A stretch of DNA of 14,045 nucleotides from an uncultured Eggerthellaceae bacterium (GCA_910588905.1 CAJURZ010000037.1:1-14045), one strand, 5' to 3'; counted from the stretch's first letter, positions 6,395 through 13,710 are shown. Numbers and translations are program-made. Notes: generated from the sequence alone by a model not told the origin.

Positions 6395-7119
6395 GACGAC
6401 TTGGGGATACCGTGGGAAAAGAGGACCAGACGTATCGACGGGCACGAACCCAGGAGCAGAAGAATCAAAGGCTCGATGACATCCTTGATACGACGGAGTC
6501 CATCTTGGATGAAGGCTCCTACCATGATGTCACGCTGAGCGCCATCGCAGAAAAGGTGGGCTGCTCGCGCGCCAACCTGTCGCACTACGTCAGATCAAAG
6601 GAAGAGATCCTCCTGCTCCTGTACATCCGATCCCTCAAGGGGATCCTGGAAGATATGCGGGGCATCGATCCGGGCGCTCTGGATGTCTCCTCAATGGGTA
6701 ACCTCAAAAACGCTGCCGCTATCCTGGCAACAGTGCTCTCCTCACAGAGGGACTTCGGAAGGCTCGGAGCGCTCTTGCCGAGCATCATAGAGACCAACGT
6801 GAGCTTGGAGCGCCTCATCCAATGCAAACACGAGATCACCACCCTGATGACTGAGGGGTCGGATCTGCTCGTCGAGTGCGGGTTGTTCGACGACCCGGCT
6901 GATTCAGCGAGGTTCCTCCTGGACTTAGCGAATCACGTCTCTGGCCTCTACCCCGCCACCCATCCGCTCCCCATCCAACGCGCCGCCTGCAAGGAGACGG
7001 GTTACCCGATCCTGTCCTACGAGGAGTCGTTGTGCGATTTCCTGACCGTCCAGCTCGTCGGTTATAGGGCACTGAAAGAAAAGCCGGAAGACCTGGAATC
7101 GCAGGGATGGTTCTCTTGA
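6388..7119 (+). CDS. TetR/AcrR-family transcriptional regulator
   Basis: DNA-binding repressor of 243 aa. The HTH is at about residues 28-75: ILDTTESILDEGSYHDVTLS, then AIAEKVGCSRANLSHYVRSK and EEILLLLY, the normal order for the family. The all-helical ligand domain follows and is not assignable. Divergent from the Fe-S aldo/keto reductase, with two matching palindromes in the shared gap, so local repression plus autoregulation is the simple model. The start is uncertain: the ATG at 6388 abuts an operator and lacks a ribosome binding site, whereas an in-frame GTG at 6412 follows GGGGA at 4 nt. Confidence 0.9.
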   Translation: MSRRLGDTVGKEDQTYRRARTQEQKNQRLDDILDTTESILDEGSYHDVTLSAIAEKVGCSRANLSHYVRSKEEILLLLYIRSLKGILEDMRGIDPGALDVSSMGNLKNAAAILATVLSSQRDFGRLGALLPSIIETNVSLERLIQCKHEITTLMTEGSDLLVECGLFDDPADSARFLLDLANHVSGLYPATHPLPIQRAACKETGYPILSYEESLCDFLTVQLVGYRALKEKPEDLESQGWFS

Positions 7120-7261
7120 CTCTCGGGCGATCGGTCGAACAGATGCCAGGGTGGCTCAGCCTGTTGATTCCTGATGTTGATGTAGGATGCGAAGGGCGCT
7201 CCGTACGAGCGAGTACACCTTTGGCGGTTCAGGTAGGTTCCAGGTAGAGAAGGAGGCCTCC

Positions 7262-7927
7262 GTGACGTTCGATTTCAAGAGGGAATACAAGGAATTCTAT
7301 CTGCCGAAAGGTAAGCCCGCGCTGGTCACGGTGCCGCCCATGACCTATGTGGCAGTGCGTGGCGCAGGTAACCCCAATGAGGAAGGCGGCGCCTACCAGA
7401 AGGCCATCGGGGTGCTGTATGCCATCGCCTACACCATCAAGATGTCAAAGATGGGCGACCATGTCATGGATGGCTACTTCGACTTCGTCGTACCGCCCCT
7501 GGAGGGCTTCTGGTGGCAACCGGGCATCGCTGGTGTAGACTACGCCGATAAGACGGCCTTCCAGTGGATATCCACCATTCGCCTGCCTGAGTTCGTGACG
7601 TCCGAGGAGTTCACCTGGGCTCAGGCTGAAGCAGCGCGGAAGAAGGAGCTCGACACGTCTTCTGCCGAATTGCTGACCATCGACGAGGGGTTCTGCGTCC
7701 AAGCCATGCACCACGGCCCCTTCGATGACGAGCCTGCTACCGTAGCCCTCATGGATGCCTTCATCGCCGATCAAGGCTACGAGAACGATATGTCGGATAC
7801 GGCGGTCGGGCGCCATCACCATGAGATCTACCTGTCTGACGCCCGACGTGTGCCGCCCGAGAAGTGGAAGACGGTCATACGCCACCCCATCGCCCCCTAC
7901 AGGGAACCGGATGCGAGATCTTCGTAG
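7262..7927 (+). CDS. GyrI-like small-molecule-binding domain protein
   Basis: 221-residue cytoplasmic protein of the GyrI-like (SOUL/AraC effector-like) family. It shows the family's opening (DFKREYKEFYLPK...VTVPPMTYVAVRGAGNPNE), the aromatic strand PPLEGFWWQP, the repeat strand CVQAMHHGPFDDEPATVALM and the closing HHHEIYLSDARRVPPEKWKT. The GTG at 7262 is fixed by AAGGAGG (7250-7256) with a 5-nt spacer; the frame runs open to 7187, but the extra residues are not family-like. Family members bind hydrophobic or cationic small molecules, and some hydrolyse or sequester them; the ligand here is unknown. It follows the TetR gene by 142 nt and may share its transcript. Confidence 0.9.
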   Translation: MTFDFKREYKEFYLPKGKPALVTVPPMTYVAVRGAGNPNEEGGAYQKAIGVLYAIAYTIKMSKMGDHVMDGYFDFVVPPLEGFWWQPGIAGVDYADKTAFQWISTIRLPEFVTSEEFTWAQAEAARKKELDTSSAELLTIDEGFCVQAMHHGPFDDEPATVALMDAFIADQGYENDMSDTAVGRHHHEIYLSDARRVPPEKWKTVIRHPIAPYREPDARSS

Positions 7928-7989
7928 AAGTCGATTGGAGTGCAACGCACATCGACCCGAAAGCGCTGCAGGCCATACGCTCGCATCCG
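7908..7989. repeat. 10-bp inverted repeat at the end of the GyrI-like gene
   Basis: CGGATGCGAG (7908-7917) recurs inverted as CTCGCATCCG (7980-7989), enclosing 62 nt that include the GyrI stop codon. The gap between the convergent genes ending at 7927 and 8054 holds no other structure I can see and no T-run, so a terminator role is not claimed. Confidence 0.3.
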
Positions 7990-8053
7990 CGTCAGATCAT
8001 AGCTTCTCCCCCAGTGCCCCTCCCATCACCTGCCTTTGGCTCTTGCCGCCAGC

Positions 8054-9115
8054 CTACTCTGAGGTACTGAACCCCCTCATCAGCATCGACACGATGCCGC
8101 ACAAGATGCCGCCGATAGGCCACGCCAGCCAGAACAGCGGCTCTTGGTAACCTGGCACGAACAGCATGATCAGCGCCGCTATGGTGGCTATCATCATGAT
8201 GGTCCCGCACAGGGCGCCGATCTTCCGGTCGATGCTCTTCGTCTTCAGCATCTCCTCCTTCTTCTCGGGCGAAAGGGGCGCCTGCGCTATCTCATGGGCC
8301 TCAAGCACCTCGGCGGCGGCCATGTTGTAATTCGCCAGATTCGTGCGGGCAAGCATCATGCTGCCGTGCACGATGAAGAACGCACCTACTGCGATGCATA
8401 TCAGCATCGCCACCGTACCCAACACCTCGCCGTTCATACTGAGGACGAGCAAGCTACGTGGCCGCAGCGACTCTATACCCGAGGATCCATTAAGCAGCAT
8501 GAGCAGGCAGATGCCGAAGAAGATGGTGATGATGCCACCGATCAGCTGCGCAGTGAATGACGAGCGTGCCTGCGCCTTCTGCTCCTCGGTGTAAAAGTCC
8601 TCGATATAGGGATGGCGGCGCATGAAGTGCGAATGCTCCATCCCCGCCGGTATCATCAGAGTCAGCGCACCGGCGATGGCGGCGAAGACGCACATGGTGC
8701 CGATGGCTGCCGCCACGTTCTCGGGCAACTGGAACAAGCTGGTTTCCGCAGGCTCGGCCGCGGCAAAGAAGATAAGCGATGCTGCCACGCCGAAGATGAT
8801 GAGGAACACGCCGAGTGATATCCTGTTGGCGAAGCGCCGCGCATGCTCGTCGTAGCCGAATACGTCAGCAGGCGGGGCCTTCGGCGCTGCCGCTGCTGGA
8901 TCGGGTTGGCGGTCGGTCAAGTCACCTTGCACAAGATCATCAAGCGTGCAGTCGAATACCTGGCACAGCTTCAGCAGCTTATCCATCTCGGGGTACGACC
9001 GCTCCGATTCCCACTTGGTGACCGACTGACGGCTCACTCCCAGCATCATGGCAAGCTGCTCCTGTGTCATATTCTGCGAGGCGCGCAGATGCAGTAGATT
9101 GTCTCGAAAGCTCAT
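8054..9115 (-). CDS. XRE-family regulator fused to a multi-span membrane domain
   Basis: 353-residue protein. The N-terminal Cro/CI HTH (about 1-64) reads LRASQNMTQEQLAMMLGVSR followed by QSVTKWESERSYPEMDKLLK and the usual DDLVQGD end. A Pro/Ala-rich linker (about 68-85) leads to roughly six hydrophobic spans, near 97-118, 133-155, 188-210, 228-255, 300-322 and 327-345. This architecture places the DNA-binding domain at the membrane, suggesting a sensor of a membrane signal; the signal and target are unknown. Start ATG at 9115 with AAAGG 7 nt upstream. It is convergent with the GyrI-like gene. Confidence 0.9.
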   Translation of the reverse strand: MSFRDNLLHLRASQNMTQEQLAMMLGVSRQSVTKWESERSYPEMDKLLKLCQVFDCTLDDLVQGDLTDRQPDPAAAAPKAPPADVFGYDEHARRFANRISLGVFLIIFGVAASLIFFAAAEPAETSLFQLPENVAAAIGTMCVFAAIAGALTLMIPAGMEHSHFMRRHPYIEDFYTEEQKAQARSSFTAQLIGGIITIFFGICLLMLLNGSSGIESLRPRSLLVLSMNGEVLGTVAMLICIAVGAFFIVHGSMMLARTNLANYNMAAAEVLEAHEIAQAPLSPEKKEEMLKTKSIDRKIGALCGTIMMIATIAALIMLFVPGYQEPLFWLAWPIGGILCGIVSMLMRGFSTSE

Positions 9116-9167
9116 TCGAAATACCTTTCTTGGTAGGGGCGGATAGCGCCAACACGCACAACACTAC

Positions 9168-9183
9168 GCCACGGGCCAGTGGC
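9168..9183. promoter_or_regulatory. Palindrome upstream of the XRE-membrane gene
   Basis: GCCAC-GGGCCA-GTGGC lies about 53-68 bp upstream of the XRE start codon. Position would suit an autoregulatory site, but no promoter hexamers are clear here and a 5-bp dyad may be chance in GC-rich DNA. Confidence 0.25.
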
Positions 9184-9306
9184 ACACTACCAACCTACGG
9201 AATCATTTTCGCAGAAATGAAGGCACTCAACGGTTGCGAACCCCAGGTAGAGCGCTTGAGCCAGCTAGCCTTAACGGCATCATCTGCACCTACCTGCCCC
9301 CATTGC

Positions 9307-9462
9307 TCAATGCACGAACCAATCGAAAGGTGAGAAGAGCAGCTTGTCAGGATCGGTCACCTCAACACCGCCGAAATACATCCTCCCGTCGATCACGCCA
9401 TGTAGGAAGGAGATCACGATGAAGCCCACGGATCCGCGTTGCTCTCGCATCCCCTTCGGCAT
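9307..9462 (-). CDS. Small hypothetical protein (51 aa)
   Basis: Short minus-strand frame: ATG at 9462, TGA at 9307-9309. It starts MPKGMREQRG, then GFIVISFLHGVIDGRMYFGG, and ends PFDWFVH. The evidence for translation is AAGGAGG placed 7 nt before the ATG, among the strongest ribosome binding sites in the window, and a plausible amino-acid mix with a hydrophobic centre. It lies 55 nt downstream of, and in the same direction as, the LysR gene. No family recognised. It could also be the 5' remnant of a longer gene. Confidence 0.45.
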   Translation of the reverse strand: MPKGMREQRGSVGFIVISFLHGVIDGRMYFGGVEVTDPDKLLFSPFDWFVH

Positions 9463-9517
9463 CCGAGAGCCTCCTTCTTAACGGAGACGAAGCTCATTCC
9501 CTGACCCCCCGGCTCCC

Positions 9518-10351
9518 TCAGCCGAACAGCCTCTCCGTCTTCTGCACAGGCTTTGCCACCAAGTAGAACGACACGTCGACTTCAGAATCGGTGATGGGTA
9601 TGCTGACGCGGTCGTCTCCTAGGTCGCGGAAGCCGGCGCGCAGGGCCGCATCGGTAGTGAAGCAGGGAAGCGCCGATTCCCGGATCACTTCCGTCAGCGA
9701 GGCATCGTCACTTTGCACCAAGAACTTCGAAGCCGTCAGCCTCGTGCGGCATAGATCACCCCAAAAGCCCAGTTCGGGCCCGAGCAAGAAGTTGAACCCG
9801 TTCAACTCGTCCAGGGTCACGCTTTCGCGACCAGCAAAAGGATGTTCGCGCTTGACGCACAGATACAGCCGCTCGTCCATGAGGTGGCGAACCGCCAGCC
9901 CCTCCCCGTCGGGGCGATAGGGCAGCACGACTGCATCGCACACACCATCCTCGAGTGCGCGCTTCGTTTCTGAGAGGCCTGCGATGCGCGCGTTCGCGGA
10001 AAGGTCGGGGTACAGGCGCGTGATGAGGGGAACAAGCTCCCAGAGCGGCGCGGGCGCGCACGAGACCACGGTGATGGTGCGCAGGCTTCTGTCGAATGCC
10101 CGCACCTGGGCGACTGCCGCATCCGCCTCGTGCAGGACGTGCCGCGCGTGCTCTACGGCAAGCTTGCCCGTGTCGTTGAGCGCCACCTTGTTCTTGTCGC
10201 GGTCGAACAGCGGCACCCCGAACGCCGTCTCGACGTGGCGCATGGCTCGCGTGATGGTTGGCGTAGAAACGTAGAAGCGTTGCGCTGTCTTCGAGAACGA
10301 GCCAAGCTCGCCCACTGCGACAAGCTGCTCCAGCTCAAGGAGGTCTAGCAT
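9518..10351 (-). CDS. LysR-family transcriptional regulator
   Basis: 277-residue regulator. The winged HTH (about 1-60) holds GELGSFSKTAQRFYVSTPTI, then TRAMRHVETAFGVPLFDRDK; the co-inducer domain begins near TITVVSCAPAP. The ATG at 10351 is chosen because AAAGGA lies 5 nt upstream; two upstream in-frame ATGs (10366, 10387) would translate through a palindromic operator. It is divergent from an aldo/keto reductase across a 120-bp gap with repeated TTTCA-N5-YGAAA palindromes, so it probably controls that gene and itself. The effector is unknown. Confidence 0.92.
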   Translation of the reverse strand: MLDLLELEQLVAVGELGSFSKTAQRFYVSTPTITRAMRHVETAFGVPLFDRDKNKVALNDTGKLAVEHARHVLHEADAAVAQVRAFDRSLRTITVVSCAPAPLWELVPLITRLYPDLSANARIAGLSETKRALEDGVCDAVVLPYRPDGEGLAVRHLMDERLYLCVKREHPFAGRESVTLDELNGFNFLLGPELGFWGDLCRTRLTASKFLVQSDDASLTEVIRESALPCFTTDAALRAGFRDLGDDRVSIPITDSEVDVSFYLVAKPVQKTERLFG

Positions 10352-10360
10352 GGGTATCCT

Positions 10361-10375
10361 TTTCATATTGTGAAA
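10361..10375. promoter_or_regulatory. LysR-type operator, regulator side
   Basis: TTTCATATTGTGAAA is a perfect 5-bp dyad that contains the T-N11-A pattern of LysR sites. It abuts the ribosome binding site of the LysR gene. A second overlapping dyad, TGAAA-TACACG-TTTCA, runs from 10371 to 10386 across the predicted transcription start. Confidence 0.55.
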
Positions 10376-10389
10376 TACACGTTTCATGC

Positions 10390-10419
10390 ATTGTAGCGCG
10401 AATTCCAGTTAATCGCCAA
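10390..10419 (-). promoter_or_regulatory. Promoter of the LysR gene
   Basis: On the minus strand TTGGCG (10414-10419) is followed after 18 nt by TACAAT (10390-10395). Predicted start near 10383, giving a leader of about 32 nt that carries the palindromes. Confidence 0.5.
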
Positions 10420-10447
10420 TAGACTTGAGTCGAAGCAAGAGATGATG

Positions 10448-10462
10448 TTTCACATATCGAAA
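10448..10462. promoter_or_regulatory. LysR-type operator, reductase side
   Basis: TTTCACATATCGAAA, an imperfect dyad of the form TTTCA-N5-YGAAA, abuts the AAAGGA ribosome binding site of the aldo/keto reductase. It is a close match, in mirror orientation, to the site next to the LysR start. No clear -10/-35 pair was found for the reductase. Confidence 0.5.
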
Positions 10463-10471
10463 GGATAGGTC

Positions 10472-11320
10472 ATGCAATACATACCCCTGAACAACAACGT
10501 GAAGATGCCCATCTTGGGCCTTGGGACGTTCATGCTGGAGCCTGATGATGCCCAGGCGGCCGTCGAGCATGCGCTTTCGTGCGGCTACGAGCTCATCGAT
10601 ACCGCGAACGCCTACGTGAACGAGAAGGCCGTGGGGCGCGGCATGAAGGCATCGGGCAAGCCCCGCGAAGAGGTCTTCCTCGAGACGAAGCTGTGGCCAT
10701 GCTTCTATGAAAGCGATACCGCCGTCGACGAGACGCTGGCGCGCCTTGGCACCGACTACATCGACTTGATGATCCTACACCAGCCCGCGGGCGATTTCAT
10801 TTCCGGCTATCGCAAGCTCGAAGACGCCTACAAGGCGGGCAAGCTGCGCGCCATAGGCGTGTCGAACTTCAACGAGGAGGAAATCACCCGCGTGATCGAG
10901 GAGTGCGAGGTCATACCTGCGCTCATTCAGATGGAATGCCACCCCTATCACCCGCGCCACGACATGAAGCCCTTCCTGGCGGAGCACGGCATCGTCACGC
11001 AAGCCTGGTACCCGCTCGGCGGCCGCGGAAACAGGGTCATCCTCGAAGAGCCTACCATCGTCGAGCTGGCTGCGAAGCACGGGAAGACGCCTGCGCAGAT
11101 CGTCATGCGCTGGCATGTTCAGGAGGGCAACGTGGTGATCCCCGGCTCGAAGACGCCTGCGCACATCGCCGATAACATCGACGTGTTCAACTTCGAGCTC
11201 ACCGAGGCTGAGATGGATCGCATCGGCGCGCTTGACAAAGGCGAGCCGTTCTATGTGCGCACCGACGAGGCCCTTGCCGGGTTCGCTTCCTGGCACCCTG
11301 ATGTTGATGGACAGAAATAG
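10472..11320 (+). CDS. Aldo/keto reductase, 2,5-diketo-D-gluconate-reductase-like
   Basis: NAD(P)H-dependent cytoplasmic oxidoreductase of 282 aa, normal for this AKR group. It opens with VKMPILGLGTFML and has the tetrad Asp43 (LIDTANAYVNE), Tyr48, Lys73 (ETKLWP) and His103 (LMILHQP). The coenzyme segment VVIPGSKTPAHIADNIDVFN and the strand AIGVSNFN are as in the family. Unlike the reductase at 5135-6322 it has no cysteine-cluster tail. ATG at 10472 follows AAAGGA with a 6-nt spacer. Divergent from a LysR gene. The substrate is not determined; diketogluconate is only the usual database label. Confidence 0.93.
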   Translation: MQYIPLNNNVKMPILGLGTFMLEPDDAQAAVEHALSCGYELIDTANAYVNEKAVGRGMKASGKPREEVFLETKLWPCFYESDTAVDETLARLGTDYIDLMILHQPAGDFISGYRKLEDAYKAGKLRAIGVSNFNEEEITRVIEECEVIPALIQMECHPYHPRHDMKPFLAEHGIVTQAWYPLGGRGNRVILEEPTIVELAAKHGKTPAQIVMRWHVQEGNVVIPGSKTPAHIADNIDVFNFELTEAEMDRIGALDKGEPFYVRTDEALAGFASWHPDVDGQK

Positions 11321-11365
11321 GATGAAAAAGGATGAGAAGGGACGGGTGCGATTCGTCATAGCTCA

Positions 11366-12079
11366 TCAGGGCTGCGCACGGTCGCGTCTCTCCGCCCGCT
11401 TCGCATACCAGACCCACAGCGCGAACACGATTGCGCTCACACACAGCATCTCGAGCCCCATCACGTTGCCGTCGTATATCCCGTTCACGAAGAAGGGCAT
11501 GTTGGCGAACAGGCCGATGTGATAGAGCAGCCCGAAGCACAGGTACGCGGTCGGCACGCGGTAGCGAAACCGGCCGCCCTTCCCACAAAGGCCGACGAAA
11601 GCCCAGACGACCAGCGGCAAGAACAGGAACACCGCGGTGAAGAAGCCGCCACCAACCGCCCCGAGCGCAATGGCTCCCGGGATGTGCGTCAGGCAATTAA
11701 GCGCCTCGATGCCCACCATGCCGAAGCAGAGCGCCGGCCATCGGCGGCTCAGATGCGCGGCTAGCGGGCCCATCACCCACACGAGCGCCAGGTTCACGCA
11801 CAGGAAGAAGGGCCATGCAGGCATCGCGCCCATCAGCCCTTCCATCATCTGCGGGAAGGCGAGCGTCGCGCCGGTGAAGTCGATCCCATACTCCTCCACG
11901 TTGTGGATCATGTAGGCGACGGCGGCAAGCCATGCGAACCAGGTAGGGTCCTTCCAACGCGTCCCGCCCTCTGTGGAGCGCAGCGCGTTCGTTCCGAACA
12001 GCAGCACGATCAGGACTATTGCCGCCCCAAGCCCCATCCAGGGCCAAACATGCATGAAACCCTCGAGCATCCCGTCCAT
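11366..12079 (-). CDS. HXXEE-family integral membrane protein
   Basis: 237-residue membrane protein with about seven hydrophobic segments. The motif His59-Asn-Val-Glu62-Glu63 in YMIHNVEEY is the HXXEE signature of this family of unknown function. Further histidines at membrane positions (NCLTHIPGA, GLLYHIGLF) could form a polar or metal site with it (inference). The ATG at 12079 follows GGGAG with a 5-nt spacer; an in-frame ATG at 12157 also has a fair site (AGGGAAAGG) and would add 26 residues that do not look membrane-related. Divergent from a TetR regulator that probably represses it; convergent with the aldo/keto reductase, 45 nt apart. Confidence 0.85.
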   Translation of the reverse strand: MDGMLEGFMHVWPWMGLGAAIVLIVLLFGTNALRSTEGGTRWKDPTWFAWLAAVAYMIHNVEEYGIDFTGATLAFPQMMEGLMGAMPAWPFFLCVNLALVWVMGPLAAHLSRRWPALCFGMVGIEALNCLTHIPGAIALGAVGGGFFTAVFLFLPLVVWAFVGLCGKGGRFRYRVPTAYLCFGLLYHIGLFANMPFFVNGIYDGNVMGLEMLCVSAIVFALWVWYAKRAERRDRAQP

Positions 12080-12181
12080 GCCTTCTCCCTTCCGACAAGC
12101 GTCTTGCGGCGCCATGCCCAGCTTCCGAAGCCCCCCTTCAGGAGCCGAAAAAGCCATTGCGCCTTTCCCTGTCGAGAATCA

Positions 12182-12235
12182 TAATAAGAAACTGTGTCAT
12201 ATTAAATGGTCAATACGTGCAGCGATGTCTTATTA
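12182..12235. promoter_or_regulatory. Nested dyad between the HXXEE and TetR genes
   Basis: The outer pair TAATAAGA (12182-12189) and TCTTATTA (12228-12235) is a perfect 8-bp inverted repeat. Inside it, CTGTGTCATATT (12192-12203) and AATACGTGCAG (12212-12222) form an imperfect dyad around nearly the same centre (about 12207). This AT-rich island is the only obvious site for TetR binding and for both promoters. No -35/-10 pair is convincing. Confidence 0.45.
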
Positions 12236-12245
12236 GGAGGGCGCC

Positions 12246-12818
12246 ATGGCAAGGCCCAAGCGCATCGAGGGAGAGCCGACGGCGCGCCAGCGCATGGAGG
12301 ACGCATTCTGGGGGATGCTCGCCGACATGCCGTACCACAAGATGACGAGCCGCGAGGTTTGCAAGCGCTCGGGCGTCAGCCACAACTCCTTCTACTATCA
12401 TTTCGAGAACTTGGACGATATGGCGCGCCAGATGCTCAACGGGCTCTTCGTGCCGGAACTGCCGCTCGCGCTGCTCTCTTTGGTCGACGGTAGCGGAGAG
12501 ACCGCCGCGAGGCTGGAGGGCATCCCCGACTTACAGCAGAGGCTTTCGAGGATGCGGCTCCTCGTCAGCAACGGCTCCCCCGGGATCGTCGGGCTCGTGC
12601 GCGACGAGGTGCTGAGCGCATGGCTTCGAGCTATCGGCGCAAGCGAGGATGCCTTGAGCGCAGAGGACCGCATCGACCTCACGTTCGTCATCGGCGGCAT
12701 AATGGCGCTCCTCGGCAGCGACGCCGTGCCCTCCGAATCGCGCGCGATCGCCACCTTCGCCGAGCGGGAGGTCGGACGCGGCGTCATACGGAAGATGGCC
12801 GCCATCGCCCGACGGTAA
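12246..12818 (+). CDS. TetR-family transcriptional regulator
   Basis: 190-residue repressor. The HTH at about residues 14-60 includes MEDAFWGMLADMPYHKMTSR, then EVCKRSGVSHNSFYYHFEN, the usual YYHF end of the recognition helix region. The remaining helices form the effector domain and are not assignable. ATG at 12246 is preceded by AGGAGG with a 5-nt spacer. Divergent from the HXXEE membrane protein. The gene ends CGA CGG TAA, and the last two bases of its stop are the first of the RAYT element, so the element lies flush against it. Confidence 0.92.
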   Translation: MARPKRIEGEPTARQRMEDAFWGMLADMPYHKMTSREVCKRSGVSHNSFYYHFENLDDMARQMLNGLFVPELPLALLSLVDGSGETAARLEGIPDLQQRLSRMRLLVSNGSPGIVGLVRDEVLSAWLRAIGASEDALSAEDRIDLTFVIGGIMALLGSDAVPSESRAIATFAEREVGRGVIRKMAAIARR

Positions 12819-12846
12819 GTGTCAAAGGGTCAGGCTCATTGTCACC
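12817..12846. repeat. Left REP-like inverted end of the RAYT element
   Basis: GTGTCAA pairs with TTGTCAC around a 13-nt loop (one mismatch). The core TCAGGCTCATTGTCACC recurs exactly at 3415-3431. It follows the TetR stop codon immediately and might act as a hairpin for the convergent transcripts. Confidence 0.65.
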
Positions 12847-12858
12847 CGGCATCTTCTG

Positions 12859-13656
12859 CTATAGCCTTGCCTTCGCGATTACCCCTCTACCTATCCCCGT
12901 TAACCTCTCGATCTGTCGGACGGAGAGACCTGCCAGACGCAATCTGGCCAGCAAAGCATTCCTGTCGGATACGGCAAGAGTAGGAAGAGTATCGCGATAG
13001 CGCTCCCCGCAGATCCGCAAGGCGATAGCGTCTCCCTCGGCATCGGAGAGCCTTCTTCGCGGCAATGAGACAAAGGCTACGCTTTCGTCAGTGCGGTCAT
13101 GGGATCGCCGAAAGGAATCCACGCCACCGAACATCGCGATCGTGTCGCTTGCCCGGCAGATCCCATCATCGGCTTGCGAAAGGCATTCTCGGTAGCTGCT
13201 CCACGGATAGTTCTCTGCATCTTCAATGCTCATATCATACGGATTCATGTGGATGTATCTCACCGCCGCCAGGAAATGCTCGTCCTCATTGATGGGGATC
13301 GATGCATATCGGCCCTGGAAGACGTGCCCGATATGCCCGTGACGCCCATTGAACCAGTGCGCATAGGCACTCAGGAGCCGCTGCATCATCTTAGAGATGC
13401 TCTCTGGTGCACCCTGCAGAAGAAGATGGACATGATTGTCCATCAAACACCATGCGAAGACACTACAACCCTCTTCGAAGGACACCTTCTTCAGGAGTCC
13501 GGAAAAGTGCTCTTTATCCCTGTCGTCCTCGAACAACTGCCTGCGGCCTGATCCACGCGCAGTGACATGGTTGAAGGTACCCTGCTCCTCTATTCTCGGT
13601 CTTCTAGGCAAAAGCTTATTCCTATCGTGCATAGCAAGCATCTTGATAAGCTGCAC
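12859..13656 (-). CDS. REP-associated tyrosine transposase (Y1/HUH family)
   Basis: Single-strand DNA transposase/endonuclease of the IS200-like Y1 fold. The HUH motif is His75-Val-His77 in CLMDNHVHLLL; GHVFQGRYAS and AVRYIHMNPY follow, with Tyr134 the likely catalytic tyrosine by spacing (inference), then NYPWSSY. The C-terminal ~60 residues carry an HTH-like stretch, LARLRLAGLSVRQIERLTGI, ending GVIAKARL*. Length 265 aa if translation starts at the GTG (13656); ATGs at 13641 and 13632 are alternatives, and none has a clear ribosome binding site. The reading frame is intact, so it could be active and act on the small derivative at 3411. Confidence 0.9.
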   Translation of the reverse strand: MQLIKMLAMHDRNKLLPRRPRIEEQGTFNHVTARGSGRRQLFEDDRDKEHFSGLLKKVSFEEGCSVFAWCLMDNHVHLLLQGAPESISKMMQRLLSAYAHWFNGRHGHIGHVFQGRYASIPINEDEHFLAAVRYIHMNPYDMSIEDAENYPWSSYRECLSQADDGICRASDTIAMFGGVDSFRRSHDRTDESVAFVSLPRRRLSDAEGDAIALRICGERYRDTLPTLAVSDRNALLARLRLAGLSVRQIERLTGIGRGVIAKARL

Positions 13657-13665
13657 TATAGCACT

Positions 13666-13710
13666 GAAGACGTTGAGCCTGACCCTTTGTCACCGAAGCA
13701 CTTTGTCACC
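13666..13710. repeat. Right inverted end of the RAYT element with doubled CTTTGTCACC
   Basis: GACGTTGAGCCTGACCCTTTG is the inverted match of the left end; CTTTGTCACC then appears twice, 16 bp apart. The same arrangement, with CTTTGTTACC, closes the small element at 3538-3564. This end overlaps the last codons of purF. Confidence 0.65.

Larger units (their letters stand above)
12817..13710. mobile_element. RAYT (REP-associated tyrosine transposase) element
   Basis: About 0.9 kb holding one transposase gene between inverted ends. The left end (12817-12846) has GTGTCAAAGGGTCAGGCTCA followed by TTGTCACC; the right end, inverted, has GTGACAAAGGGTCAGGCTCA, 19 of 20 identical. Each end can fold as a short REP-like hairpin (GTGWCAA against TTGTCAC around the TCAGGCTC core). 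The right end carries CTTTGTCACC twice (13685-13694, 13701-13710). The DNA is visibly less GC-rich than its neighbours. No target-site duplication is evident. Confidence 0.8.

Noticed and set aside
10775..11359. 194-codon minus-strand frame
   Set aside because: Antisense to the aldo/keto reductase with its complete catalytic tetrad.
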